From Candidatus Bathyarchaeota archaeon (lineage in GTDB: Archaea > Thermoproteota > Bathyarchaeia > Bathyarchaeales > Bathyarchaeaceae): 22,143 nucleotides of DNA. The stretch is taken from positions 797,030 through 819,172 of the forward strand of contig CP070826.1 of the NCBI GenBank assembly GCA_020344435.1, given 5' to 3'. Under the pieces are notes generated by a model, which did not search any database, was not told the origin of the DNA, and saw only the letters and a program-made list of their open reading frames with translations. Both the position numbers and the translations under genes were made by a program. Of this stretch, positions 14,716 through 21,066 are shown piece after piece. Numbering within the stretch: the stretch's first letter is position 1; every line of letters begins with the position of its first letter.

Positions 14716-15147
14716 TTAAACATCTTCGCCTTCGCGCCTGCTTAGATAAAGAATATCCTTATGAACTAGATATCCTCGCTTTCTGAACAAGCTGACTGAT
14801 TCTAGATTCGACTCCTCGACCAAAGCACAGAATATTCTGGCCCCCTTTTTCCTGAGAGCCTTCTCAACGCGAGCCAACAAGAGCTGTGCGATGCCTCTCC
14901 TTCTACACTCTGGACTTACGGCCAAACGGTTGATCCACCCCTTCCTACCATCATGACTGCCGACCACAACCCCCACTAACATTCTCTTGTCAAAAACTCC
15001 CAAGAACAACTCAGCATTCTCCCTCATCTGGTGGTCTATTTCTTGTCTGCTGTCCCGACCTTTTGGCTTAAAAGGCATAGAGGTTTGCTCCCAGAGCCTA
15101 ACCATATCATCGTAGTCGCTTATCGTCAGTTCTCGAATTCCTGTCAT
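14716..15147 (-). CDS. GNAT-family N-acetyltransferase
   Basis: This 143-residue protein has the complete GNAT fold. It carries the acetyl-CoA pyrophosphate-binding motif A CRRRGIAQLLL (81-91), preceded by the beta-4 strand GWINRLAVSPE (70-80), and a typical motif B NLESVSLFRKRGY (114-126). It transfers an acetyl group to an unknown amine or protein N-terminus. The chosen start is ATG 15147, which has GGTGA 7 nt upstream; ATG 15153 and GTG 15186 are in frame upstream. A TATA-like tract near 15195-15204 would start transcription near 15177, which excludes GTG 15186. It runs toward the nucleotidyltransferase, ending 7 nt from it. Substrate cannot be told from sequence. Confidence 0.85.
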   Translation of the reverse strand: MTGIRELTISDYDDMVRLWEQTSMPFKPKGRDSRQEIDHQMRENAELFLGVFDKRMLVGVVVGSHDGRKGWINRLAVSPECRRRGIAQLLLARVEKALRKKGARIFCALVEESNLESVSLFRKRGYLVHKDILYLSRREGEDV

Positions 15148-15215
15148 TTCCATCTCACCCAAGCACTCATAAAAGTGAATCTTCACTGTAGCTAGAAAAA
15201 CTTAACAGTTTGCAG

Positions 15216-15232
15216 GATACTAGAAAAGTATC
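15216..15232 (+). promoter_or_regulatory. Small hairpin in the leader of the tRNA-binding protein gene
   Basis: GATACT (15216-15221) and AGTATC (15227-15232) form a perfect 6-bp stem with a 5-nt loop, just before the GAGGGTG ribosome binding site. It lies in the divergent promoter region of the GNAT and tRNA-binding genes and could be an operator or leader hairpin. Its small size allows chance. Confidence 0.22.
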
Positions 15233-15249
15233 TCTTCGAGGGTGTTGAG

Positions 15250-15576
15250 ATGGAGATATCGTTTAAGGAGTTTCAAAGGCTTGATATGCGAGTTGGCAAG
15301 GTTGCTGAAGCAAAACAGATAGTTGGTTCAAAGAATCTCATAAGGATGATAGTTGATTTTGGCGATGAGAAGAAGCAATCCGTGGCAGGACTCTTGCAGT
15401 ACTACATGCCTGAAGAGCTGGTGGGCAAGAAATTTGCTTTCCTCCTGAACTTGGAGAGGAAAAAGCTCATGGGTGTCGAATCCCAGTGCATGATACTCGC
15501 CGCCGAAGACGATGAAGGCAACGTTATTTTGATGAAGCCAGAGAGCGACGTCAAAGTGGGAAGCAGAATCAGGTGA
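15250..15576 (+). CDS. EMAP/MetG C-terminal-type tRNA-binding protein
   Basis: This 108-residue protein is a stand-alone OB-fold tRNA-binding domain (EMAP-II/Arc1p/CsaA type), the form annotated as the beta subunit of methionyl-tRNA synthetase in many archaea. Marks are MEISFKEFQRLDMRVGKV (1-18), the basic strand and SVAGLLQYY (around 45-53), then NLERKKLMGVESQCMILAAE (67-86), a highly conserved stretch with the typical Arg-Lys-Met-Gly-xx-Ser. It likely binds the tRNA elbow non-specifically and assists methionyl-tRNA synthetase. A GGGTG ribosome binding site lies 5 nt before the ATG. The catalytic synthetase is not in the window. Its stop is 1 nt from the convergent prenyltransferase stop. 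Confidence 0.85.
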   Translation: MEISFKEFQRLDMRVGKVAEAKQIVGSKNLIRMIVDFGDEKKQSVAGLLQYYMPEELVGKKFAFLLNLERKKLMGVESQCMILAAEDDEGNVILMKPESDVKVGSRIR

Positions 15577-15577
15577 A

Positions 15578-16423
15578 CTAAAGGATCCCTGAGATGAAAG
15601 CCAAGAGGCCAATGACAAACCACAGCAAAATCTGATTCTTGACTCTTCTTGCGTTTCTTTTCGAATAGTCTCGGAGAAGCAAAACACACGACCAGACCAG
15701 TCCAGCATTTGTTATTATGATAAAGGGGAGGTACCAAGGGGAAACAAGCCCCAAAGCCCATGGAACAGGAGTTAAAACCATTGCGAAAACAAGGAAAACA
15801 GTGGACACAATAGCCGCCCCTCTTTCCCCGTAAGCGACAGCAATCGTATCGACGTCTTGAGACCGATCTCCCTCAATATCAACTATTCCCTTCACGATTT
15901 CCCTGCCTGTATTTGAGAAAAAAGCAATCGCCGTGAATATTACAATAGACAACCGAGGTTCCTGTACCACAAAACTGCCGTAAACGAAGGGAACCACAAC
16001 ACATGTGCTAACCAAAAGATTTCCGACAAGACCAGTTCGTTTTCCTTTGGTAACGTAAGTCACCGATATTATCCATGCGATTGCTGCGATTACAGAGCAT
16101 GAGACGCTTGGAAAATTGGTTCCTATAGCTGCAGTAAAACCGGTTATTGTCAAGACAAGAGCGAGGAGCAACGCTCCTCTTGGACTTACAGCGCCGCTGG
16201 GAATTGGGCGGTCCGGCTCATTTATTGCATCAATATCCCTATCGTAATAGTCATTTATCGCCATAGAGGCACCTGTCAACGTGAAAGATGTTACAAACCC
16301 CAAAAGGAGATTGATTGAGAAGCCAACGAAAGAAACCAAAGAAGCTCCTACAATCACTGCGAAACCCATCATTACACAGTTTATTGGCCTGATTAAACAG
16401 ATGAATCCGCTGAGTTTTTGCAT
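15578..16423 (-). CDS. UbiA-family prenyltransferase, probable digeranylgeranylglyceryl phosphate synthase
   Basis: This 281-residue integral membrane protein has about eight to nine hydrophobic helices and both Asp-rich motifs of the UbiA superfamily: NDYYDRDIDAINEPDRPIPS (57-76) and DIEGDRSQDVDT (181-192). The NDYYDxxxDxxNxPxRPIPSG form matches archaeal (S)-2,3-di-O-geranylgeranylglyceryl phosphate synthase, which adds the second C20 chain to geranylgeranylglyceryl phosphate in ether-lipid synthesis. Other UbiA members, such as those for heme or quinones, are possible but archaeal context favours the lipid enzyme. The ATG at 16423 has GGATGA upstream. The gene is convergent with the tRNA-binding protein gene, and no other lipid genes are near. 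Confidence 0.85.
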   Translation of the reverse strand: MQKLSGFICLIRPINCVMMGFAVIVGASLVSFVGFSINLLLGFVTSFTLTGASMAINDYYDRDIDAINEPDRPIPSGAVSPRGALLLALVLTITGFTAAIGTNFPSVSCSVIAAIAWIISVTYVTKGKRTGLVGNLLVSTCVVVPFVYGSFVVQEPRLSIVIFTAIAFFSNTGREIVKGIVDIEGDRSQDVDTIAVAYGERGAAIVSTVFLVFAMVLTPVPWALGLVSPWYLPFIIITNAGLVWSCVLLLRDYSKRNARRVKNQILLWFVIGLLAFISGIL

Positions 16424-16737
16424 TTATCTCATCCTAAGATATCATCAGTGACACTGTTCAGTATCGTTGGCTATTTCAGATTTTGCTTCCAAGGGCGTGT
16501 GGGCAGATTCAGTTAGGTGAGGGGCAAAAGGGAGGAAGCAAGCGGTTAGGGATGTGAGCTGCATTAGACAATCGTTGTGTGAGCAATTCTATCACTATGC
16601 TTCTGATGAGTGTCCCTTGCAGTGAAGAAAACTCCTATTAGGTTTAGAATCAGGAGACCCAAATGGATCCTGCATGCAAGCAGATTTATGCTGCGTAGCA
16701 TGTCCACTTTAGGTGTATCTCCAGTTGCGCGGGCACA
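16424..16737. other. Intergenic region between ubiA-type and TIP49 genes
   Basis: No intact gene is visible in this 314-bp gap between two minus-strand genes. The right half carries a minus-strand reading frame resembling the C-terminus of an RDD protein (separate entry). The left part holds the upstream region of the prenyltransferase gene; an AT-rich patch near 16438-16445 is a weak promoter candidate. No tRNA or clear box C/D RNA was seen. Confidence 0.5.
16564..16716 (-). pseudogene. Remnant resembling the C-terminus of an RDD-family membrane protein
   Basis: An open minus-strand frame reads TPKVDMLRSINLLACRIHLG, then LLILNLIGVFFTARDTHQKH and SDRIAHTTIV before a TAA. A hydrophobic helix followed by a basic turn and (G/S)DRIAxTxVV is the usual end of RDD-domain membrane proteins, which need two or three further helices before it. 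Nothing of those remains, because the intact TIP49 gene ends at 16738. The piece is therefore probably a decayed fragment; a real 46-residue protein starting at ATG 16701 is the other option, though no clear ribosome binding site precedes it. Identity rests on pattern recall. Confidence 0.35.
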
Positions 16738-18114
16738 CTAGTGGATCATCATTTTTTCTTCGTATTTTCTTAGGTGTTCAGCGGCTTCTCCTATGTCCAT
16801 AAAGAGTCTGTCAACCTTCTCTACATCTTTGGCAGACACTTTCTTACGCTTCATAGTCCGAGAGTTTTGTGCAGCGAGACTGAGTATCTGAACTGAGTAT
16901 CTTAGTGAGCTCTTGGCTCCAACCTCGGTCAGTTTTTCCAGAGCCTTCTTCTCCAGTTTGACATTTTCTTCCTCAGACCTTATGCGAAGTATCTCTCCTA
17001 TACTCTCCGGATCGTACTGGTGAGTTGCTATAATTACCGAACGATCAATCAAGTCCAGAGGGAACCCCATGGGACTCTTCACGTCAGTACCTCGGATGGT
17101 GGTGACGCCTCGATTGGTGGCGAGAATAATTATGGGAACCAATTCACTCTCTATTGCTCTGCCCAAGAAACTGAAAGCTTCCAGATCTAAGAGATGAGAG
17201 TCATCGATGAATAAGACGCCGGGGTGAATGAAGGCCTTGCCTTCATCTACGAGTTTCTTAACGGATTCATCCACTGCCGTGCGAACCTCCATGTCTATCT
17301 CCTTGGCTTCTGAGCCGCCCATAAACATGGAAAAGATCCCGCCTCCAAATCTTCTACGGGCATTGATTCCATCCATATCTGCCAGAGTCAGAGTGTACAC
17401 GAATTCCTTCTCTTTCATCACTTCACCTGGGGGCCTAGGGATTTTCCTGCGAGTATCCACATCATATGTCTTGCCTTTGGCACTTTCTAGGCTTAATCCT
17501 AGATTCGCTACTCTCCCTGATTCAGCGTCGATTTGGATCACGCTTCCCTCGGAGATGTTTTCCTGCATGATCTGTTGGGCGATGCTGGCTCCGGCCTCTA
17601 TGGTCTTTTCCTCCTTTTCAGTCTTCAGTGTTAGGCGTATGCTCTCAGGAACTTTCTGGTACGGATTGTAGGGATGAGGAGCAGTCTTTATATCGATAGT
17701 TGTGAGTTCGCCTTCGTAGACTTTTCGCATTTCATGAATCTCCACCCCGATACACTTTCTTATGGCTTCTAGGAGGACTTCTGTTTTCTTCCTTTCACTA
17801 CTATAGACTTCGCTGCCACTCATCTGAATAAAAGGCACATTTGCGCCAAGTTCACGCGAAACCGCAACAGCTATTGCGGTCTTGCCAGTTCCTGGAGGTC
17901 CGGCTAGGATGATAGTCTTGCCACTGAGTTTTCCTTCTTTGATCATTTGAACAATTAGGCCAGCCGCCTCCCTAGCTTTCTCTTGGCCTACCATTCCATC
18001 TTTCACCTTGACTGCATTCAGATTTTTGTCTAGGCCCAGCCCCTTTACGTGGGTGTGGGCTCCTATTCTCTCAAAACGTCGAACCTTACTCGGAACTTCC
18101 CTAATCGCAGTCAT
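16738..18114 (-). CDS. TIP49/RuvBL-like AAA+ ATPase
   Basis: This 458-residue protein is the archaeal relative of eukaryotic RuvBL1/RuvBL2 (TIP49), hexameric ATPases that remodel chromatin and assemble RNA-protein complexes. It has the family-specific N-terminus GAHTHVKGLGLD (18-29), Walker A GPPGTGKT (72-79), the inserted OB-like domain II (about 120-290), sensor 1 Asn in LATNRG (331-336), the arginine-finger region LIDRS (355-359) and sensor 2 SSLRYSVQ (402-409). Walker B reads LFIDDSHLLDLE (301-312), with Asp305 where human proteins have the catalytic Glu of DEVH. The start at 18114 has GGGTG 6 nt upstream and a TATA-like tract near 18138-18148. It diverges from the SAM methyltransferase gene. 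The archaeal role is poorly known. Confidence 0.92.
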   Translation of the reverse strand: MTAIREVPSKVRRFERIGAHTHVKGLGLDKNLNAVKVKDGMVGQEKAREAAGLIVQMIKEGKLSGKTIILAGPPGTGKTAIAVAVSRELGANVPFIQMSGSEVYSSERKKTEVLLEAIRKCIGVEIHEMRKVYEGELTTIDIKTAPHPYNPYQKVPESIRLTLKTEKEEKTIEAGASIAQQIMQENISEGSVIQIDAESGRVANLGLSLESAKGKTYDVDTRRKIPRPPGEVMKEKEFVYTLTLADMDGINARRRFGGGIFSMFMGGSEAKEIDMEVRTAVDESVKKLVDEGKAFIHPGVLFIDDSHLLDLEAFSFLGRAIESELVPIIILATNRGVTTIRGTDVKSPMGFPLDLIDRSVIIATHQYDPESIGEILRIRSEEENVKLEKKALEKLTEVGAKSSLRYSVQILSLAAQNSRTMKRKKVSAKDVEKVDRLFMDIGEAAEHLRKYEEKMMIH

Positions 18115-18137
18115 AGCAACACCCTACTCGATGACGA

Positions 18138-18148
18138 ATTTTTTAACT
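18138..18148 (-). promoter_or_regulatory. TATA-like promoter of the TIP49 gene
   Basis: On the minus strand this reads AGTTAAAAAAT, about 29 nt before the ATG at 18114. The mRNA leader would be very short and would just include the GGGTG ribosome binding site. Confidence 0.35.
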
Positions 18149-18328
18149 CATGAAAGCGGAAAGCACAATATAAGAATTTTCGAAAGGGACTTATCTTCTT
18201 CCCAAGGTTATTCTGACTTGAACTCAGGTAAACACAAGCTCCCACTCACGCATGCATCAAGTAGACCGCCAACTGATGGTGCAAAGTATTTAGACTCGAG
18301 TGTATGCAAACAATCTGTTGGTGATGAC

Positions 18329-19072
18329 TTGACTTATAGATTCTCAGCCAGATTCTACGATCTGTTCGGATCAAAGGACGATTTAGAATTCTATAAGGAG
18401 CTCGCTCTCCAGAGCGGCGATAACGCCCTAGAACTTGGTGTTGGAACTGCCAGAGTAGCGATTCCTCTCGCTAGAGAAGGCGTAAGGGTCGTTGGCATCG
18501 ACAACTCAGAATATATGCTCAAAGTAGCGAGGGAAAAACTGGTAAAAGAATCAGAATCTGTTAGAGACTTGGTAAATCTGGAGAGAGGTGATATGAAGAA
18601 GTTCGAGCTGGGGCAGACTTTCGACCTTATCTATATCCCTGCGTCCACCTTTGACCACTGCGTTACAGATCTGGATCGAAAGCAGTGTCTAGGCTGCATT
18701 CACAAGCACTTGAAGGGCGGCGGAAGTCTTGCCTTCGACATTGAGCAGGCGACTCTCGAAAGACCTAAGGCTTCTTGGTGGGTCGATAGAAAGGAAATCA
18801 AGGAGGACATGATGGTTGTTAGAACTATCTTCATGAGAAGAGACTTTGACAAACGCATCTGCAGCCTAGACCTCTTCTTCGACAGCTACTATAGCGGAAA
18901 GCTTGTAGAAAGGTACCATGAATATGGTGAGGTTGCGATACTGTTCAAAGACGAGGTTGAAGACTTACTGGAACAATCAGGCTTCAAGGTGGAAGCCGTC
19001 TACGGAGATTTCGACAAATCTGAGCCTCAGAAAGATAGCCCAAGGGCGGTGTTTCTGACAAGCAAGAGATAG
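18329..19072 (+). CDS. Class I SAM-dependent methyltransferase, substrate unknown
   Basis: From TTG 18329 this is a 247-residue Rossmann methyltransferase. The SAM motif I is ELGVGTAR (35-42), with the acidic end of strand 2 in VVGIDNS (54-60), motif II/III GDMKKFE and FDLIYIPASTFDHC, and the motif after it GGGSLAFDIEQ. The C-terminal beta-strand part (RYHEYGEVAILFKDEVEDLL, then FKVEAVYGDF) is typical of small-molecule or methyltransferase-type-11/25 enzymes. The frame is open upstream to 18008 with an ATG at 18131, but that part is polar, low in conserved pattern and overlaps the TIP49 promoter. A GGTGATG ribosome binding site lies 4 nt before TTG 18329; TTG 18218 and ATG 18131 are alternatives. 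Substrate is unknown. The tRNA-Ile gene follows. Confidence 0.8.
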   Translation: MTYRFSARFYDLFGSKDDLEFYKELALQSGDNALELGVGTARVAIPLAREGVRVVGIDNSEYMLKVAREKLVKESESVRDLVNLERGDMKKFELGQTFDLIYIPASTFDHCVTDLDRKQCLGCIHKHLKGGGSLAFDIEQATLERPKASWWVDRKEIKEDMMVVRTIFMRRDFDKRICSLDLFFDSYYSGKLVERYHEYGEVAILFKDEVEDLLEQSGFKVEAVYGDFDKSEPQKDSPRAVFLTSKR

Positions 19073-19087
19073 CGGTTCCAGAAAACT

Positions 19088-19098
19088 CTTAATAAATA
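19088..19098 (+). promoter_or_regulatory. TATA-like box A of the tRNA-Ile gene
   Basis: CTTAATAAATA is centred about 27 nt before the first base of the tRNA at 19121, the expected place for an archaeal promoter serving a stable RNA. Confidence 0.5.
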
Positions 19099-19120
19099 CG
19101 CGCTTATGTACGTTTTGTGC

Positions 19121-19198
19121 GGGCCGGTAGCTCAGCATGGTTAGAGCGTTCGGCTGATAACCGAAAGGTCGAGAGTTCAAATCTCTCCCGGCCCACCA
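19121..19198 (+). tRNA. tRNA-Ile (anticodon GAT), CCA encoded
   Basis: All arms fold by hand. The acceptor stem is GGGCCGG (19121-19127) with CCGGCCC (19188-19194). The D arm is GCTC/GAGC (19130-19133, 19144-19147), the anticodon stem TTCGG/CCGAA (19149-19153, 19161-19165) with loop CTGATAA, and the T arm GAGAG/CTCTC around TTCAAAT. The anticodon GAT at 19156-19158 reads isoleucine codons ATC and ATT. The discriminator base is A at 19195 and the 3' CCA (19196-19198) is encoded in the DNA. There is no intron. A TATA-like box lies upstream and a GC-rich hairpin lies downstream. Confidence 0.97.
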
Positions 19199-19217
19199 AT
19201 TCAGACGCGCGCGGTCG

Positions 19218-19250
19218 GCATATCTGCCCCGCTTGGTGAAAGGGGTATGC
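19218..19250. terminator. Imperfect hairpin between tRNA-Ile and aEF-1beta
   Basis: GCATA (19218-19222) pairs with TATGC (19246-19250), and CCCC (19227-19230) with GGGG (19242-19245), with a 4-nt bulge on one side and an 11-nt loop. The two genes around it converge here, so it may mark transcription ends. No T-tract is present. Confidence 0.3.
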
Positions 19251-19275
19251 TGAATGCAGCGGCACTCGGAGAATT

Positions 19276-19548
19276 TCAGCTGAATCTGTGGATTGTTAGG
19301 GTTTCGATTTGACTTATCTCGCTGATTTTCTGGAGAGCCTTTTCCAGCGCATCCAACCCGCCTGACTCATCTTCTGGGATGGCTATATGTGCAATCAGCG
19401 CGGTCAGTCCATAGGCTATTGGCTCCTCGACGAATCCGTGAACTGTCGAGTACTCCGGTAGTTTCTTCCCTATTTTCTGCTTCAGTTCTTCCAGGTCGAT
19501 CGTGACCTCGGTTGGAAGAATTCTGTAGGATATCAAAATCTTTCCCAT
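19276..19548 (-). CDS. ef1b: Archaeal translation elongation factor 1-beta
   Basis: aEF-1beta is the nucleotide exchange factor that recycles aEF-1alpha in translation elongation. From ATG 19548 it has 90 residues, the normal length, with the typical opening MGKILISYRILPTEVTIDLE (1-20), the central VEEPIAYGLTALIAHIAIPE (40-59) and the C-terminal stretch LEKALQKISEISQIETLTIH (67-86). Conserved family features are the ILPxxxxxDLE start, the G-hydrophobic core strand and the acidic PEDE turn. A TTG at 19572 is in frame upstream but lies outside the family alignment. No strong ribosome binding site is present before ATG 19548; an AT-rich tract near 19575-19590 may drive a leaderless mRNA. It converges with tRNA-Ile and diverges from the deacetylase gene. 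Confidence 0.93.
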   Translation of the reverse strand: MGKILISYRILPTEVTIDLEELKQKIGKKLPEYSTVHGFVEEPIAYGLTALIAHIAIPEDESGGLDALEKALQKISEISQIETLTIHRFS

Positions 19549-19741
19549 GGTTATTTCACTTTCTATGGTCAACTATTCATATTTGTTAACGGATCTGGAG
19601 ACTCCCATTTCTCTGTCGAATTGGTTCGGGTTTCAATTTCAATGGGATATTTGCTTATAACTTTTACTAACCTCTTCTCGTCTGATGTAATCTCGCCAGA
19701 AACTCAAAGTGTTCATAAGATTTTGTGTGCACAAAAATCAG

Positions 19742-19752
19742 TTTTAAGTATA
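19742..19752 (+). promoter_or_regulatory. TATA-like promoter of the deacetylase gene
   Basis: TTTTAAGTATA is centred about 26 nt before 19773, so transcription should begin near that in-frame ATG. A message starting there would be leaderless for ATG 19773 or give ATG 19785 a leader holding GGTGGTGAT, close to the anti-Shine-Dalgarno match GGAGGTGAT. Confidence 0.42.
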
Positions 19753-19784
19753 AGGGCTTTCAACAAGAATAAATGGGTGGTGAT

Positions 19785-20879
19785 ATGGCGGGTAGGACAG
19801 CCTTTCTGTATCATGATGATTATCTAGGATACAATTTTGGACCCAGCCATCCGCTCAAACCGAAAAGGTATGAGGACACGCTTGAGCTACTCCAGAATTT
19901 GGGAATCTTCGATGATATGGTGAAACACTATCAGCCACCCCGCGCCAGCGAAGAGGATCTCATGCTAGTTCACTCACAAGAGTACATCCAGCGCGTCAAG
20001 AGGCAGTGTGAGAAGGGAGCAGGCTACCTTGATTACGGCGATACGCCTGCTAGAAGAGGGATCTACGAGGCGTCATGCGCGAAGGTCGGGGGATCGATTC
20101 TTGGAGCTGACCTCATAATGCGTGGTGATGTCAATCACGCATTCAACGTGGGGGGCGGATTGCACCATGCAACAAGAGATAGCGCTGCAGGATTCTGCGT
20201 GTTCAACGATGTTGCTATCGCGGCCCGACACCTCCAGCAAAGACATGATCTAGAGAGGATTGCGATTGTTGATGTGGATGGGCACCATGGCGATGGGACC
20301 CAGCGGATATTCTACAAGGAACCCATCCTCACTATCTCGCTCCATAGATATGGCGGCGGTTTTTTAGGTAGGTTCTATCCGGGAACTGGGACAGTGGACG
20401 AGATAGGCGAAGGCGCAGGAAAAGGCTACTCTGTAAACGTGCCGTTGCCAGTAGGAACTTTCAACGAAGCTTACCTTGAAGCCTTCAACGAGATAGTGCC
20501 ACCTCTCCTTGAAGAATATGAACCGGAGATTCTTCTAAACCAATTCGGTGTGGACACCCACTATCAGGATCCTCTAGTGGGGTTAGCCTTGACAACCAAA
20601 TCCTACGTAGAAGTCAGCTCCGTTCTCCATCATTTAGCTCATGAATTCTCAAGCGGCAGATATCTAATATTCGGCGGTGGAGGTTATGAACCCAGCAATG
20701 TCTCAAGATGCTGGGCGGCGATGTTTATTACAGTGGCGGGAGTCAGGGCGAAGAATGAGGATGTTTACAGAGAACTCTTCGATAGAGAGATGAAGTATCA
20801 GAATCCAGAGATCTCAAGAAGGGTTCGGAAGATCATCAAGGATGTGAAGAACACCGTGTTTCCGATACACGGCTTGTAG
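19785..20879 (+). CDS. Histone-deacetylase superfamily protein (AcuC/HDAC-like, class I fold)
   Basis: This 364-residue protein is a zinc-dependent deacetylase of the arginase/HDAC fold, related to bacterial AcuC and eukaryotic class I HDACs. Numbered from ATG 19785, it has the catalytic His pair in GGGLHHATRD (HH at 127-128), the zinc ligands Asp165 and His167 in VDVDGHHGDGT, the third ligand Asp257 in NQFGVDTHYQDPL, and the transition-state Tyr301 in GGGGYEPSNV. The N-terminal YNFGPSHPLKPKR is also diagnostic. All residues needed for activity are present. Possible substrates are lysine-acetylated proteins such as acetyl-CoA synthetase, chromatin proteins such as Alba, or a small amide. The ATG at 19785 is preferred because GGTGGTGAT directly precedes it; ATG 19773 is the alternative. 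No acetyltransferase partner is adjacent. Confidence 0.92.
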   Translation: MAGRTAFLYHDDYLGYNFGPSHPLKPKRYEDTLELLQNLGIFDDMVKHYQPPRASEEDLMLVHSQEYIQRVKRQCEKGAGYLDYGDTPARRGIYEASCAKVGGSILGADLIMRGDVNHAFNVGGGLHHATRDSAAGFCVFNDVAIAARHLQQRHDLERIAIVDVDGHHGDGTQRIFYKEPILTISLHRYGGGFLGRFYPGTGTVDEIGEGAGKGYSVNVPLPVGTFNEAYLEAFNEIVPPLLEEYEPEILLNQFGVDTHYQDPLVGLALTTKSYVEVSSVLHHLAHEFSSGRYLIFGGGGYEPSNVSRCWAAMFITVAGVRAKNEDVYRELFDREMKYQNPEISRRVRKIIKDVKNTVFPIHGL

Positions 20880-20912
20880 ACAATCCTGCATGCAAGTGCG
20901 AAAGAAAGGAGA

Positions 20913-20935
20913 AAGAGAGGGTCTTACCCTCTCTT
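20913..20935 (+). terminator. Strong hairpin after the deacetylase gene
   Basis: A perfect 10-bp stem, AAGAGAGGGT (20913-20922) with ACCCTCTCTT (20926-20935), closes on a 3-nt loop and is followed by the pyrimidine-rich CTTCT. It begins 33 nt after the deacetylase stop codon, so it is a good intrinsic-type terminator candidate. Confidence 0.6.
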
Positions 20936-20972
20936 CTTCTATGTGTTCGGTGCTTCGCAAGATATCCAACAG

Positions 20973-21006
20973 GAAATAACGCTGAACCCTCAAAAAGTGT
21001 TATTTC
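20973..21006. repeat. Inverted repeat GAAATAAC/GTTATTTC in the convergent gap
   Basis: GAAATAAC (20973-20980) and GTTATTTC (20999-21006) are perfect inverted copies around an 18-nt spacer. They lie between the convergent deacetylase and M42 peptidase genes and may serve transcription ending on the other strand; function is not shown. Confidence 0.4.
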
Positions 21007-21023
21007 AGATTTCGCAATATTAG

Positions 21024-21055
21024 CTGCATCTCATGTATGCAGATATATGTCTGCA
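21024..21055. repeat. Two overlapping small inverted repeats near the M42 gene end
   Basis: CTGCAT (21024-21029) pairs with ATGCAG (21037-21042), and TGCAGA (21038-21043) pairs with TCTGCA (21050-21055). The two hairpins exclude each other because they share bases. They lie just past the M42 peptidase stop and may mark its transcript end. Confidence 0.3.
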
Positions 21056-21066
21056 GTTTGCTATTT

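Noticed and set aside
16605..16660. Possible box C/D guide RNA (TGATGA near 16602)
   Set aside because: No properly placed box D (CTGA) or internal D'/C' pair; the stretch overlaps the RDD-like frame.
18008..18328. Upstream extension of the methyltransferase frame
   Set aside because: It overlaps the TIP49 gene start and promoter, is polar and unconserved in appearance, and a ribosome binding site with TTG at 18329 fits the family start better.
16667..20896. A 14-nt identical word, ATCCTGCATGCAAG, at about 16667 and 20883
   Set aside because: A match of this length is expected about once by chance in a window of this size; no flanking similarity.
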